From Oleispira sp051275515 (GTDB lineage: Bacteria > Pseudomonadota > Gammaproteobacteria > Pseudomonadales > Oceanobacteraceae), in the NCBI GenBank assembly GCA_051275515.1, contig JBNMOT010000002.1, positions 27,697 to 91,696 of the forward strand: a stretch of DNA of 64,000 nucleotides. The letters are read 5' to 3'. Positions 26,207 through 35,833 of this stretch are shown here, piece by piece. Position numbers and translations under genes: made by a program. The notes below the pieces were generated by a model. It made no database searches. It worked only from the letters and a program-made list of their open reading frames with translations, and had not been told where the DNA came from. How positions within the stretch are numbered: position 1 is the first letter of the stretch; every line of letters starts with the position of its first letter.

Positions 26207-26271
26207 TGTCTTAAGACCTGCCACTTACAATTCTTACCTACAAATACACTCAGTTTACCTTCACGTAAATT

Positions 26272-26908
26272 ATTGGTTTATCAGGCGAGGATGGCGGCTT
26301 GCTATCAATTAAATTCTTTAAGAACGGCGCTAACGACTTTCTTAATAAACCTTTTCAACAAGAAGAATTTTATTGTCGTATAACCAATAATATCGAATCA
26401 CTAGAGCAGCTGCATAGAATTCAAGAACTGGCCAATCGAGATTATGTAACGTCGCTTTATAATCGCCGTTACTACTGTGAGGAGGGGGATAAACTATTAA
26501 ACAGGCGGTAAAAAATAATACAGAAATTTCATTAGTTAAGATTGATTATTTTAAATCAGTCCATGATGAGTATGGTCATGAATCGGGTGATGAGGTGTTT
26601 AAGTTCCCCCCCCAAGAGCTGGAGACTATATTAGGTCGCTTTCTTGTTGCTCGCATCGGTGGTGAGGGATTTTGTATTATTATTCCTGGGATCAGTAATA
26701 TTAAGGTTGTGAATTTAATTAATGGTTTAAACAACACTTGGCGTCACGAATTATTGATGTAAATGATGATGAATTTTTACGGCTTGCTTTCAGTGCGGGA
26801 GTGACCAATATTAAATTAGACACTATCAATGCTTTATTAAATAAAGCAGATGAGTATTTATACCGCGCAAAAGAAGCAGGCCGGAATACGGTGATTGGGG
26901 ATGAATGA
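26272..26908 (+). pseudogene. decayed response regulator-diguanylate cyclase
   Basis: The translation over this stretch reads as the last third of a receiver domain (IIGLSGEDGGLLSIKFFKNG, with the loop LNKPF) and a linker helix, followed by a GGDEF domain start (RDYVTSLYNRRYY). It then shifts frame near 26510 (VKIDYFKSVHDEYGH, ARIGGEGF in place of GGDEF) and again near 26755 (FSAGVTN, ADEYLYRAKEAGRNTVI). A TAA lies directly before the first recognisable codon, and no receiver N-terminus is found upstream. At least two frameshifts and a 5' truncation make it non-functional. It would have made cyclic di-GMP. Confidence 0.75.
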
Positions 26909-26913
26909 TCTCA

Positions 26914-27966
26914 TTATTGATCGGTAGGGGAAGGTAGTTTCGAAGTCTCTATCACTGAGTTGTATTTCTCACGACTTTCGAGTTGCTTTTCTAATACCGC
27001 AATGCGCTTTTGAAGGGGGGCAACTAATCGGCTTGCTTGAGTTTCTGCACTTTGGGCTAAAGCAGTTGCCTGATCCTGTAAGGCCATGTGACGAAAGTCT
27101 GGGGCTTTTAAAGTAGCGCCTATTTGATTGAGTAAAGCTTCAAACCTGAGCACGGCTTCTTCCGCGTTTTGATGATTGAGCTTTAATAACTGTTCTGCGT
27201 CACGACCAATATAAAGAGCATGCTGTGATGCTCTTAAAGCCGCAAGACCTTTCTCAGTAACCAATGCACGATCAGCATATCGGGTGCGAATCTCTCTTTC
27301 GGCTTCATTGATCAGTTTCTTTGCTAAGGCAAAACTTTCAGGTGCATTCTCATCAGCATGTTCATTCTTTGCTTTAGTCAACGTAATCTTTGCTGGCTGC
27401 CAATGAATTTCTAACAGTGTATTCAATTCAAGTTCTTTTAGTCCTGCTAGCGTTAGCGCTACGTCAGAGGGGGGAATACTTTCAGCGCTTTCTTCAACCT
27501 TTCTAATTAGACTTTTAATGTCTTTTAACTGATCGTTGAACTCAGCCGGTAAAACTCTAGGGCTATTGAGTTGCTCAAGAACGTGTTTCTGCTGCAGTAA
27601 TGGCAGTAAAATAGTATTAACTTTTGTCTTATTCGTTTCCGCAAGGTCTAATAAAGAGATAACTTTTGCAGAGGCAATAATACTGTCACTTTGCAGGCCT
27701 TTAATTTCTGCTTCTCGCGCTAATGCCAATGCATTGTTTGCTTGCTGCATGCTAAGAGGCGCATAGAAATACAGGTCGGCTTTGACGGCGGTTTCGTAGC
27801 GGATCTCAGCGGCCGCGATGGCGCGCTCAGATTCACTGGTCAATTCGGACGTTTTTTCTAGCGTAATACGCTCTATCTGATCATTTTGTGTGAGCGAATT
27901 ATTGGCACAGCCTGTGATTATGAGCACTGCAAAAAAAACTAAATGGAGCAAAAAAGGGTGAAGCAT
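26914..27966 (-). CDS. coiled-coil lipoprotein of unknown function
   Basis: A 350-residue predicted lipoprotein with a signal peptide ending in the lipobox ITGC (Cys19). The mature part is almost entirely helical and rich in Ala, Glu, Leu and Lys, with several likely coiled-coil stretches, the last at about residues 310-340 (LVAPLQKRIAVLEKQLESREKY). It resembles DUF4398-type envelope lipoproteins in which Ala/Glu repeats predominate, but the family cannot be fixed. Residue +2 after Cys is Ala, so the outer membrane is the expected location. It lies 77 bases after ilvD with a terminator-like hairpin between them. Confidence 0.7.
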   Translation of the reverse strand: MLHPFLLHLVFFAVLIITGCANNSLTQNDQIERITLEKTSELTSESERAIAAAEIRYETAVKADLYFYAPLSMQQANNALALAREAEIKGLQSDSIIASAKVISLLDLAETNKTKVNTILLPLLQQKHVLEQLNSPRVLPAEFNDQLKDIKSLIRKVEESAESIPPSDVALTLAGLKELELNTLLEIHWQPAKITLTKAKNEHADENAPESFALAKKLINEAEREIRTRYADRALVTEKGLAALRASQHALYIGRDAEQLLKLNHQNAEEAVLRFEALLNQIGATLKAPDFRHMALQDQATALAQSAETQASRLVAPLQKRIAVLEKQLESREKYNSVIETSKLPSPTDQ

Positions 27967-27990
27967 AATAGGTCCTTAAAAGGGCGGCCA

Positions 27991-28028
27991 AATAAAGGCA
28001 TTGAATGCAAAAATCAAAAGCCTTTATT
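27991..28028 (-). terminator. A/T-flanked hairpin after ilvD
   Basis: AATAAAGGC and GCCTTTATT form a perfect 9-base stem with a 20-base loop between ilvD and the downstream lipoprotein gene. The T-rich side of the stem serves as the tail on the minus strand. Confidence 0.5.
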
Positions 28029-28043
28029 GGTTTTCTCTAAAGA

Positions 28044-29879
28044 TTAATCTAATAAACTCAGATCGCGTACGGCACCTTTATCGGCACTGGTGGCAAACTT
28101 AGCATAGATTTTTAACGCGGTGCTCACTTTTCGTGGACGTTCTTCAGCAGGCTTCCAGCCTTTTGTATCCTGTTCAGTACGGCGAATCGCAAGTTCTTCA
28201 GCGCTTAACTGAACATTGATAGCACGGTTTGGAATATCAATGATTATATCATCACCTTCAATCAATAAACCAATCGCACCGCCAGAAGCAGCCTCTGGAG
28301 AGCAGTGACCAATGGATAGGCCCGAAGTACCCCCCGAGAAACGCCCGTCGGTTAATAACGCGCAAGCAGCGCCCAAGCCTCTAGACTTCAAATAAGACGT
28401 TGGATATAGCATTTCTTGCATGCCTGGGCCGCCCTTAGGACCTTCGTAACGAATGATGACGATGTCACCTTCTTTTACTTCATCAGCCAAAATACCGGCA
28501 ACGGCACTGTCTTGTGATTCAAAGATCTTCGCTTTACCGTGGAAAACGTGGATAGATTCATCTACGCCAGCCGTCTTAACAACGCAGCCATCTAAGGCAA
28601 TATTGCCATAAAGAACGGCTAGACCCCCTTCCAATGAATAAGCGTTTTCAAGATTACGGATACAACCGTTTTCACGATCGCCGTCCACTGATGGATAGCG
28701 AGTGCTTTGGCTAAAGGCCGTTTGCGTCGGAATACCGGCCGGGCCTGCTTTGTAAAACTCAATGACTTCAGGCGTTGGGTTTCGCATGATGTCCCACTTG
28801 TCGAGCGCATCTTTCATAGACGCGCTATGCACGGTCGGCAGTTCGTTATGCAATAAGCCTGCACGATCAATCTCGCCCAAAATAGCCATAATGCCCCCCG
28901 CGCGATGCACGTCTTCCATATGATAAAGCGGGGAGTTGGGAGCCACCTTACACAATTGAGGCACTTCACGAGAAAGGCGGTCGATGTCTTTTAAGTCGAA
29001 ATCTAGCTCAGCTTCTTGTGCGGCTGCCAACAAGTGAAGAATGGTATTAGTAGAACCGCCCATCACGATATCGAGAGTCATTGCATTTTCAAACGCTTTA
29101 AAGTTGGCGATTGAGCGTGGCAATACAGAATAATCATCTTCTTCATAATAACGCTTAGCATTTGCAACAATCTGACGGCCCGCTTTTAAGAAAAGCTGCT
29201 CACGATCGCTGTGCGTTGCCAGTAAAGAACCGTTACCGGGTAGTGCAAGACCCAGCGCTTCCATTAGGCAGTTCATCGAGTTCGCAGTGAACATACCCGA
29301 ACAAGAACCACAGGTAGGGCAAGCGCTACGCTCGTATTCAGCTACTTTTTCATCGCTAGCGCTATCGTCAGCCGCGATAACCATGGCATCAACTAGATCT
29401 AGCTTATGCTCTGAAAGCTTAGTTTTACCCGCTTCCATAGGACCGCCGGATACGAAGATAACAGGAATGTTTAAGCGTAAAGACGCGAGCAGCATTCCCG
29501 GTGTGATTTTGTCGCAGTTCGATATACAGACAATGGCATCAGCACAGTGTGCGTTTACCATGTATTCTACAGAGTCAGCGATCAGCTCACGGCTTGGCAA
29601 GCTGTAAAGCATACCGTCGTGGCCCATAGCGATGCCGTCATCAACCGCAATGGTATTAAATTCTTTGGCAACGCCACCCGCTTTTTCGATTTCACGAGCC
29701 ACGAGTTGGCCCATATCTTTTAAATGAACGTGGCCCGGTACAAACTGGGTAAAGCTGTTTGATACGGCGATGATTGGCTTAGAGAAATCATCGTCTTTCA
29801 TGCCTGTGGCACGCCAAAGTGCACGAGCGCCAGCCATATTTCGGCCAGCAGTGGAAGTTTTACTGCGATATACGGGCAT
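28044..29879 (-). CDS. ilvD: dihydroxy-acid dehydratase
   Basis: A 611-residue cytoplasmic iron-sulfur enzyme. It makes the 2-oxo acid precursors of valine, leucine and isoleucine, one step before IlvE, whose gene is 26 kb away here. The family landmarks are all visible: MAGARALWRATGM at the start, CISNCDKITPGM and CPTCGSCSGMFTANSMNC with the cluster cysteines, GGSTNT, and GRFSGGTSGLSIGHCSPEA near the end. The length matches E. coli IlvD (616). No other ilv gene is adjacent. Confidence 0.96.
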   Translation of the reverse strand: MPVYRSKTSTAGRNMAGARALWRATGMKDDDFSKPIIAVSNSFTQFVPGHVHLKDMGQLVAREIEKAGGVAKEFNTIAVDDGIAMGHDGMLYSLPSRELIADSVEYMVNAHCADAIVCISNCDKITPGMLLASLRLNIPVIFVSGGPMEAGKTKLSEHKLDLVDAMVIAADDSASDEKVAEYERSACPTCGSCSGMFTANSMNCLMEALGLALPGNGSLLATHSDREQLFLKAGRQIVANAKRYYEEDDYSVLPRSIANFKAFENAMTLDIVMGGSTNTILHLLAAAQEAELDFDLKDIDRLSREVPQLCKVAPNSPLYHMEDVHRAGGIMAILGEIDRAGLLHNELPTVHSASMKDALDKWDIMRNPTPEVIEFYKAGPAGIPTQTAFSQSTRYPSVDGDRENGCIRNLENAYSLEGGLAVLYGNIALDGCVVKTAGVDESIHVFHGKAKIFESQDSAVAGILADEVKEGDIVIIRYEGPKGGPGMQEMLYPTSYLKSRGLGAACALLTDGRFSGGTSGLSIGHCSPEAASGGAIGLLIEGDDIIIDIPNRAINVQLSAEELAIRRTEQDTKGWKPAEERPRKVSTALKIYAKFATSADKGAVRDLSLLD

Positions 29880-30000
29880 TTTTATGTCTCACTTGCCGAG
29901 AGCCGAATGACACGGCTCTAATCAATAATAAGGGTTGGGATAGTTTGCAAGAATTGTAGCAGAATTGCGCCCTGTAAGTCAGTACAAAGCACAGTGAAGA

Positions 30001-32097
30001 CTATTCAGCATCATCCGAGAAGTTATAAGCCATGCCTGTCTGAGGTGCTTGTACGTAATAGCCTTGAATAAAGTGGGTACCGAGTTGCCACAAAGAGGCA
30101 ACGGCAGATGCGGATTCAACCAGCGGGACAATAGTTTTTAATTCTTGTTCGTGTAACTCCGCTAACATTTCTTTTAAGGTCGCTAACGATTCAGGCTTAT
30201 TGAGTTCGTGGGTAAAAGACCCATCAACTTTAACGTAGTCTAAGGTTAGATGTTTAAGCGCCTGGAAAGGTTTTAATGAGCAGCCGAAGCGAGAAAGAGA
30301 GCACGCGTAATTATTGGCTTTCAGGTTAGCGGTAAATTCTTGTGCTTGAGTTAAGAATTTAGTGGCATCTTCTTCATTGAATTGAAAAATGACGGAATCA
30401 CTGTCCAGTCTAGCGGCACTTAATGCGACACCAATCCAGCTGGTTAAAGTATCATCCATTAACGAAGCAGCGCTTAAGTTAACGAATAATCGTGTTTTTG
30501 AGTTTTGCTGGCGATGCTCACTGAGTAACTTGGTCGAGTGTAATATTACCCAGCGGTCTATTTTTCGTTTCAGGTCATCATTGATGGTAGAGCCATTTAA
30601 GAAATCACCGGCAGGCACCTCTTCGCCATCACTTTGTGGCATGCGAATCAGCGTTTCGTAATGTTCTTGCTCGTCGCCTTTTAAGTTAATCAGTGGCTGG
30701 AATAGTAGGTTGAATGATCCTGCTTCCAGCGATCTTATAACCTGGTTCTCAATACTGATTTTAGTATTATCAGAGGCGGCTTCTTGTGCCACAAATAGAT
30801 GGATTCCATTTCCTTTTTCATGACCTTGATCATGCCTTACCGCGTCAGAAGCTTGATGAGAGCGCTGTAAAATATCACGGGGATCACTGCAGCTGTCATT
30901 GATTAAGGCAACGCCTATGCTTGCAGTAATCGTCACAGTGCGAGAGTTCGCATCGATGACTAAATGCTCGATACCCTTGCGAAATTTTTCTGCTGCAGCC
31001 AGAGCTTCTTCAGCATTAATATTAGGGCGAAGCCATGCAAATACATCTTCTCCAACGCGCGCTAGCGTATCATTTTTGTTGACAGCAGATTTTAAATAGT
31101 TAGCAACACTGCAAAGTACCGTATCAGCATTATTAATACCGACCAGCGATTTTACTTTTCCATACCTATCAATATTAATGTAGATAGCAGCACTGACATT
31201 ACCTTTTAAGACGGCACGATCAACAGCGGCTTCTAAACTTTCCATAAAATAGGGTTTGTTATAAAGACCGGTGAGTAAATCACGGCTGTTAATTTCTTTG
31301 AGTTTTGCTTTTAAATCTGAATTATTAGATTTGGCACGAATAACAACTTGAGTACATGATTCGTCGGCATAGGTAGCGGATGATAACGACATGGTCAGAG
31401 GAAATATAGAATCGTCAGTTTTTAAGCCGCTATATTTTAAATCGACATTGCCGCCAGTCGTTAAAAAACTTTTCAACGATTGTTTTAGATTTTCTTGGTC
31501 ACTACTGGCAACCATATCCATCACGGGCATGCCTTCAAGATCGTCAATATTGCTGTAGCCAAATAAATCAAGATAGGCTTGGTTTGCATAGATATGCATA
31601 CCATCATGAATATAGGTGATGGCATCTTTTGAACTTTCTAAAAGCCCTTGACAACGCTTTTCAGCATCACGTAATTTGACTTGGGTTGTGCGCAGTGTTC
31701 TGCGACTATCAAGGTTGGCTAGCTCTCGCTGGATGACCATCGACAGTAAGTTACTTTCATCTTCTGGAACGACATCACACGCGCCAAGTTTTAAATAAAA
31801 CTCAAGCTGCATCGGGTCAACATCTTCAGCCAGTATAATAACGGGAAGATCTTTATCGAGGCGTTTGATTCTTTTAAACAGTTCTTTGGGCTCGATGTCT
31901 TGAGCTTTGGGTTCAGCCAGCACTAAATCCCAAGTCTTTCCTTGAATTTGTGTACTGAAATCTTCTAACGAGGAAACCATATGAGCGCGAGTTGCTCGCC
32001 CCGAATTTCGCAACAAGCTGACTAAGTTTTCTGCATTATTTTGGTTGTGGGTCAATAGTAATAAATGAAGCGTTTCTCGGCTAATACTAGGATGCAT
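30001..32097 (-). CDS. fimX: FimX-like c-di-GMP receptor of type IV pili
   Basis: A 698-residue protein with four domains: a receiver-like domain (about 8-130), PAS (150-265), GGDEF (270-430) and EAL (445-690). Both c-di-GMP enzyme motifs are degenerate: GGDEF is VGEDVF, the EAL signature is ETL (HYETLIRM), and the DDFG block is SRFG. This matches FimX of Pseudomonas aeruginosa, which binds c-di-GMP at its EAL domain to control pilus assembly at the cell pole. The receiver-like domain lacks a clear phosphoacceptor region. It lies 77 bases downstream of a FimW-like gene, the same order as PA4958-PA4959. The FimX name is inferred from architecture, length and context. Confidence 0.78.
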   Translation of the reverse strand: MHPSISRETLHLLLLTHNQNNAENLVSLLRNSGRATRAHMVSSLEDFSTQIQGKTWDLVLAEPKAQDIEPKELFKRIKRLDKDLPVIILAEDVDPMQLEFYLKLGACDVVPEDESNLLSMVIQRELANLDSRRTLRTTQVKLRDAEKRCQGLLESSKDAITYIHDGMHIYANQAYLDLFGYSNIDDLEGMPVMDMVASSDQENLKQSLKSFLTTGGNVDLKYSGLKTDDSIFPLTMSLSSATYADESCTQVVIRAKSNNSDLKAKLKEINSRDLLTGLYNKPYFMESLEAAVDRAVLKGNVSAAIYINIDRYGKVKSLVGINNADTVLCSVANYLKSAVNKNDTLARVGEDVFAWLRPNINAEEALAAAEKFRKGIEHLVIDANSRTVTITASIGVALINDSCSDPRDILQRSHQASDAVRHDQGHEKGNGIHLFVAQEAASDNTKISIENQVIRSLEAGSFNLLFQPLINLKGDEQEHYETLIRMPQSDGEEVPAGDFLNGSTINDDLKRKIDRWVILHSTKLLSEHRQQNSKTRLFVNLSAASLMDDTLTSWIGVALSAARLDSDSVIFQFNEEDATKFLTQAQEFTANLKANNYACSLSRFGCSLKPFQALKHLTLDYVKVDGSFTHELNKPESLATLKEMLAELHEQELKTIVPLVESASAVASLWQLGTHFIQGYYVQAPQTGMAYNFSDDAE

Positions 32098-32174
32098 GTA
32101 ATGAAACTCTTTGTACTGTAGTAATAATTATAATATCAACGCGGTTAAATGATAGGTGAAATATGTAAAGTGGG

Positions 32175-33974
32175 TCACAATTTTTTCCACAATGAGTCAA
32201 AGTCATCATCTTTTAAATCGTTATCTTGCCGCAAAGCTTGAGAATTGGGTTTGATACCTGCGCTGCGAAATTGAAACTGACTAAAACTATTCGTCGATAT
32301 AATGCGCGTTGTTAGCTGCTGACGTCCGTTACTATCAATGTGTAGAAGATCAATTTTATTGCCCGTGCGAAATGGCATGCGCGGTAAAATAAGAGAAGCT
32401 GGTTGAGCAATTGCTTTTATGCCGGGGAGCAGTAATGAGCGCATGTAATCGCCGTTTTTGCCGGTTTTTTGTAACAATTGAGCCGCGCCAGATTCAGCTT
32501 TCGGCGCTAATAATTCAATGCCCAAATGAGTCCCCGACTTTCCTAAATGACGAATCCAGCTAATCACCCCAATAGCCCAGTGTTGCACACCCGATTCTTG
32601 AATGCCCAATATTTCCCCCGCTTGAATACTGGCAGGCAACTCATCTCTCCAGTGTAAGCAATATCCCGCTGGACTGGTGTTAATCAAGGTGACTTCATGG
32701 GCAGGGTATTTGGTGCTTGTATCGGCCGTTTCTTCTTTTTTATATTTGCTAATAAAATCAATAGCATCAATGCTCATACTTTTGTTTTCGGGTATCACCG
32801 AACCGTCAACATCGAATGCCTCTGACCAAACATCCGTACTTGAACGACGCCCCGTGTCGATAGAATTTTGAGGCTTATCTATTGTTCTTGGGCGCAATTC
32901 AGCTTGAAGCTTTTCGAAGTCTTTTTTGCCCGCAATATAATAATGGGTAGCACTTAAACCGATGCACAGGCGAAGCGTGCCTTTTGTTTGCATACGACGA
33001 AACGAGCGTTGCCAATGAATCCCCCAAGCTTGAATAGAATGAGTTAATAAGTTATCGCTCATTTTTCCAGGCACAGTAATACTGTTCGAGCCCTGAGGAT
33101 TTGCCGCATAAGACTTTAGTTCTTGTACCAGCCCTGCAGTATTTAAACTACGGAATAGGGGTTTTTGCTCATCACGTAAATGCTGGCGGTATTGTGCCGC
33201 GCGGTCCTGGTGTAAATTAATAAGAAACAGTGCTGACTCATCATCACAGTCCGTAATTGTAATTCGATCAGCCCAAAGTTCAGTTGCATCATAAAGTTGA
33301 ATTAAATCTTGTTGGCGCAAGTTATTAGGTTTGGCGGTACCTAATAAATGAGCTCGAATAAACGCGGTACTTATATTAGAGGTGCTGAGGTATCGGTTTT
33401 GAGTATCGTTGACGCTGTAGTTTTCTAACTGGCGCATTTCTGCCAATAAAAACAACTGATTAATTTCAGACCATGAGCGTTCAGGTGGATGACTATAAAG
33501 CTGAAGCGCTCTAAGAATGATGCTCGTGGTGTCTGCAATGGCTCTATGAATTGACGTTGTAACAAATTTAGACGTCTTGTCTGTGCTTGATAATGTTGCA
33601 ATGCTATTAACGACGACTAACTTATAACCTGTCGCTAAATGCGACTGTAATGATTGACTTAAATTGGCAATTTTAAGTTGTCGTTCATTTAATGATACCG
33701 ACGTTTGTAGAAGATGTTTGGCGAGCAAAGTACCGATTGAATAAATATAAGGGCGCATCACTTCAAGTAACTTGAAGCGTAATAAAGGGTCTGCGTGCAA
33801 TTGATTTAATTCACGAATGGCCTGATACAACTGCCTTGCTGCTTCCCCCGTATTGGCCATGGGAAGTTTTTTAACCCAGTTTGTAATACCTTCAACGTTC
33901 GCCTGGCAAAAAGATAACTGATGCTGGGTAGGGTTGGGTATATAAAGTTTTATCGGTGTTTTGGTGCTTTCCAT
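32175..33974 (-). CDS. fimW: FimW-like PilZ-type c-di-GMP-binding protein
   Basis: A 599-residue soluble protein. The N-terminal 330 residues are helical and of unknown fold. The C-terminal third is beta-rich and has the pattern of a PilZ-like domain: NTSPAGYCLHWRDELPASIQ, GEILGIQE, WAIGVISWIRH and HLGIELLAPKA. From memory it matches the P. aeruginosa FimW (PA4958), which binds c-di-GMP and promotes pilus assembly on surface contact. The classic RxxxR of PilZ is not obvious. fimX follows 77 bases on, supporting the assignment. It is divergent from nothing nearby; epmB lies just upstream on the same strand. Confidence 0.65.
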   Translation of the reverse strand: MESTKTPIKLYIPNPTQHQLSFCQANVEGITNWVKKLPMANTGEAARQLYQAIRELNQLHADPLLRFKLLEVMRPYIYSIGTLLAKHLLQTSVSLNERQLKIANLSQSLQSHLATGYKLVVVNSIATLSSTDKTSKFVTTSIHRAIADTTSIILRALQLYSHPPERSWSEINQLFLLAEMRQLENYSVNDTQNRYLSTSNISTAFIRAHLLGTAKPNNLRQQDLIQLYDATELWADRITITDCDDESALFLINLHQDRAAQYRQHLRDEQKPLFRSLNTAGLVQELKSYAANPQGSNSITVPGKMSDNLLTHSIQAWGIHWQRSFRRMQTKGTLRLCIGLSATHYYIAGKKDFEKLQAELRPRTIDKPQNSIDTGRRSSTDVWSEAFDVDGSVIPENKSMSIDAIDFISKYKKEETADTSTKYPAHEVTLINTSPAGYCLHWRDELPASIQAGEILGIQESGVQHWAIGVISWIRHLGKSGTHLGIELLAPKAESGAAQLLQKTGKNGDYMRSLLLPGIKAIAQPASLILPRMPFRTGNKIDLLHIDSNGRQQLTTRIISTNSFSQFQFRSAGIKPNSQALRQDNDLKDDDFDSLWKKL

Positions 33975-34045
33975 GTTACCAACTAATATAAATAAACTAT
34001 GACTTTAGTATTAATCATAGCTGATTCATCGTAAACCAGAGTAGA

Positions 34046-35131
34046 TTAACCTGTTTCATCGTGTGCCTTAGTATTTGACTGAGTGTTACTGAGGATTGGT
34101 ACAGGTGTTTTACTCCCCTGACCGGATTCTTCTCGCACTAACTTAGGCACTAAATATCCTGACAATTTTAATAGTAATTGCTGGTGTAATTGTTGCGCCT
34201 CTTTTTCAGGCACTTCAAAGTGATGGGCTCCTTTTACCTTGTCTAATAAATGAAGATAATAAGGTAATACACCTGCGTTAAATAATGCCTTACTTAACGC
34301 CATTTGTGCTTTAAGGCTATCATTCACCCCACGTAATAAAACGGCTTGATTCAATAAAATGATGCTCGCGTCTCTTAGCTTTGACAAACTGTTGGTCAGT
34401 TTACTGTCCAGTTCTTGTCTATGGTTGATATGCAGTACTATGGCACAGTCGAAGCGTGAGGACTGTAAAATTTCGACCAATTTTTCAGTGATGCGTTGAG
34501 GAATGACCACCGGCAAGCGCGTATGAATCCGCAGACGCTCTAAGTGAGGTATCGTTTCAGCTTGTTTGATAAACTTTTCTAACTGCTGGTCGCTTAACAT
34601 TAAGGGATCCCCACCACTTAAAATGAGCTCTTCAATAGAGGTATCTTGGCTGACGTAATCCAAAATACCTTTCCAATCATGCTTACCAATACGATTTTCG
34701 TTATAAGGGAAGTGACGACGAAAACAGTAACGGCAATTAACCGCACAACCGGTACTTAATAGTACTAGCACACGGCCATGATACTTGTGAATAAGCCCCT
34801 TCTGTAAATTGCTGTGCTTCTCCGCGAGCGGATCATTTATAAAACCGTCTACTACTGCTAGTTCAGCGGATTGTGGCAGCACCTGTAATAGCAAGGGGTC
34901 TTTGGCATTGCCTTTTTCCATTTTGTTGATAAAAGGCTGAGGAACCAGCAGTGGAAAATCTAAGCAAGCTAGTTGGCGTTGAGTAAGATCAGACAGTGGG
35001 ATGTTCAACTGAGTTAATAAGCTTTTAACATCTTTTGTTGCCCCCGATAGCACTTTATTCCAGTTATCTAGGGCTAGGGTTTCATTAATATCGGTTAAAG
35101 ATTCGATCACTAAGGGGGTTTCGGTTATCAT
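34046..35131 (-). CDS. epmB: EF-P (R)-beta-lysine 2,3-aminomutase
   Basis: A 361-residue radical-SAM, PLP-dependent enzyme that converts (S)-alpha-lysine to (R)-beta-lysine for modification of elongation factor P. The iron-sulfur motif is CAVNCRYC (CX3CX2C), followed by FRRHFPY; LSGGDPLML is the SAM-binding block. The frame opens 13 codons earlier, but the ATG at 35131, preceded by AGAGAG, is the likely start (MITETPLVIES). The gene is divergent from efp, whose product it serves, with 56 bases between the starts chosen here. Confidence 0.92.
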   Translation of the reverse strand: MITETPLVIESLTDINETLALDNWNKVLSGATKDVKSLLTQLNIPLSDLTQRQLACLDFPLLVPQPFINKMEKGNAKDPLLLQVLPQSAELAVVDGFINDPLAEKHSNLQKGLIHKYHGRVLVLLSTGCAVNCRYCFRRHFPYNENRIGKHDWKGILDYVSQDTSIEELILSGGDPLMLSDQQLEKFIKQAETIPHLERLRIHTRLPVVIPQRITEKLVEILQSSRFDCAIVLHINHRQELDSKLTNSLSKLRDASIILLNQAVLLRGVNDSLKAQMALSKALFNAGVLPYYLHLLDKVKGAHHFEVPEKEAQQLHQQLLLKLSGYLVPKLVREESGQGSKTPVPILSNTQSNTKAHDETG

Positions 35132-35187
35132 AGCTCTCTTTTCTGGGGCCGGTGTGCTGAACCCCATCAATATTTTGTCGAGGTCAC

Positions 35188-35757
35188 ATGGCTAATTATT
35201 CTACCAGCGAATTCAAATCAGGTCTTAAAGTAATGCTGGATGGCGATCCTTGTGCCATCGTAGAGAACGAATTTGTGAAGCCGGGTAAGGGTCAAGCCTT
35301 TAGTCGTGTTAAGTTAAAAAACCTGAAGAATGGTCGCAGCTGGGAGCGTACTTTTAAGTCGGGCGAGAAATTAGAAGGTGCCGACGTCATGGACGTCGAA
35401 ATGGAGTACCTTTACACCGACGGTGAATTTTGGCATTTCATGATGACTGACGGCACGTTTGAACAACACGGTGCATCAGAAGAAGCGATCAGTGAAAACA
35501 AAAACTGGTTGAAAGAACAGCAGGTTTACGAAGTAACCTTGTTTAATGGGGCTATTTTAAGTATTACGGCGCCTAACTTCATTGATCTTGAAGTGACAGA
35601 AACTGACCCTGGTCTTAAAGGTGACACTGCTCAAGGTGGTTCAAAGCCTGCATTTTTACAAACAGGCGCAATGGTCCGCGTACCCTTATTCATTGAAATC
35701 GGTGAAATGTTACGCATCGATACGCGTGTTGGCGAGTATGTGAGCCGCGCTAAGTAG
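35188..35757 (+). CDS. efp: translation elongation factor P
   Basis: A 189-residue three-domain factor that enters stalled ribosomes at polyproline stretches and stimulates peptide bond formation. The modification loop is VKPGKGQAFSR with Lys34 as the site for beta-lysylation, consistent with epmA and epmB on either side. GAGG stands eight bases before the ATG. The C-terminal OB folds end in IDTRVGEYVSRAK. A strong terminator follows, so efp is likely a separate, highly expressed unit whose promoter lies in the short divergent gap and the 5' end of epmB. Confidence 0.97.
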   Translation: MANYSTSEFKSGLKVMLDGDPCAIVENEFVKPGKGQAFSRVKLKNLKNGRSWERTFKSGEKLEGADVMDVEMEYLYTDGEFWHFMMTDGTFEQHGASEEAISENKNWLKEQQVYEVTLFNGAILSITAPNFIDLEVTETDPGLKGDTAQGGSKPAFLQTGAMVRVPLFIEIGEMLRIDTRVGEYVSRAK

Positions 35758-35783
35758 TCAAATACATAGCCACTTATCAAAAG

Positions 35784-35808
35784 AAGGAAGCTTAGGCTTC
35801 CTTTTTTT
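35784..35808 (+). terminator. strong intrinsic terminator of efp
   Basis: AAGGAAGC and GCTTCCTT pair perfectly around a 4-base loop, followed by a 7-base T run. It separates efp from epmA. Confidence 0.9.
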
Positions 35809-35833
35809 ATGTGAAAAATAAAGAGAGATTTTT

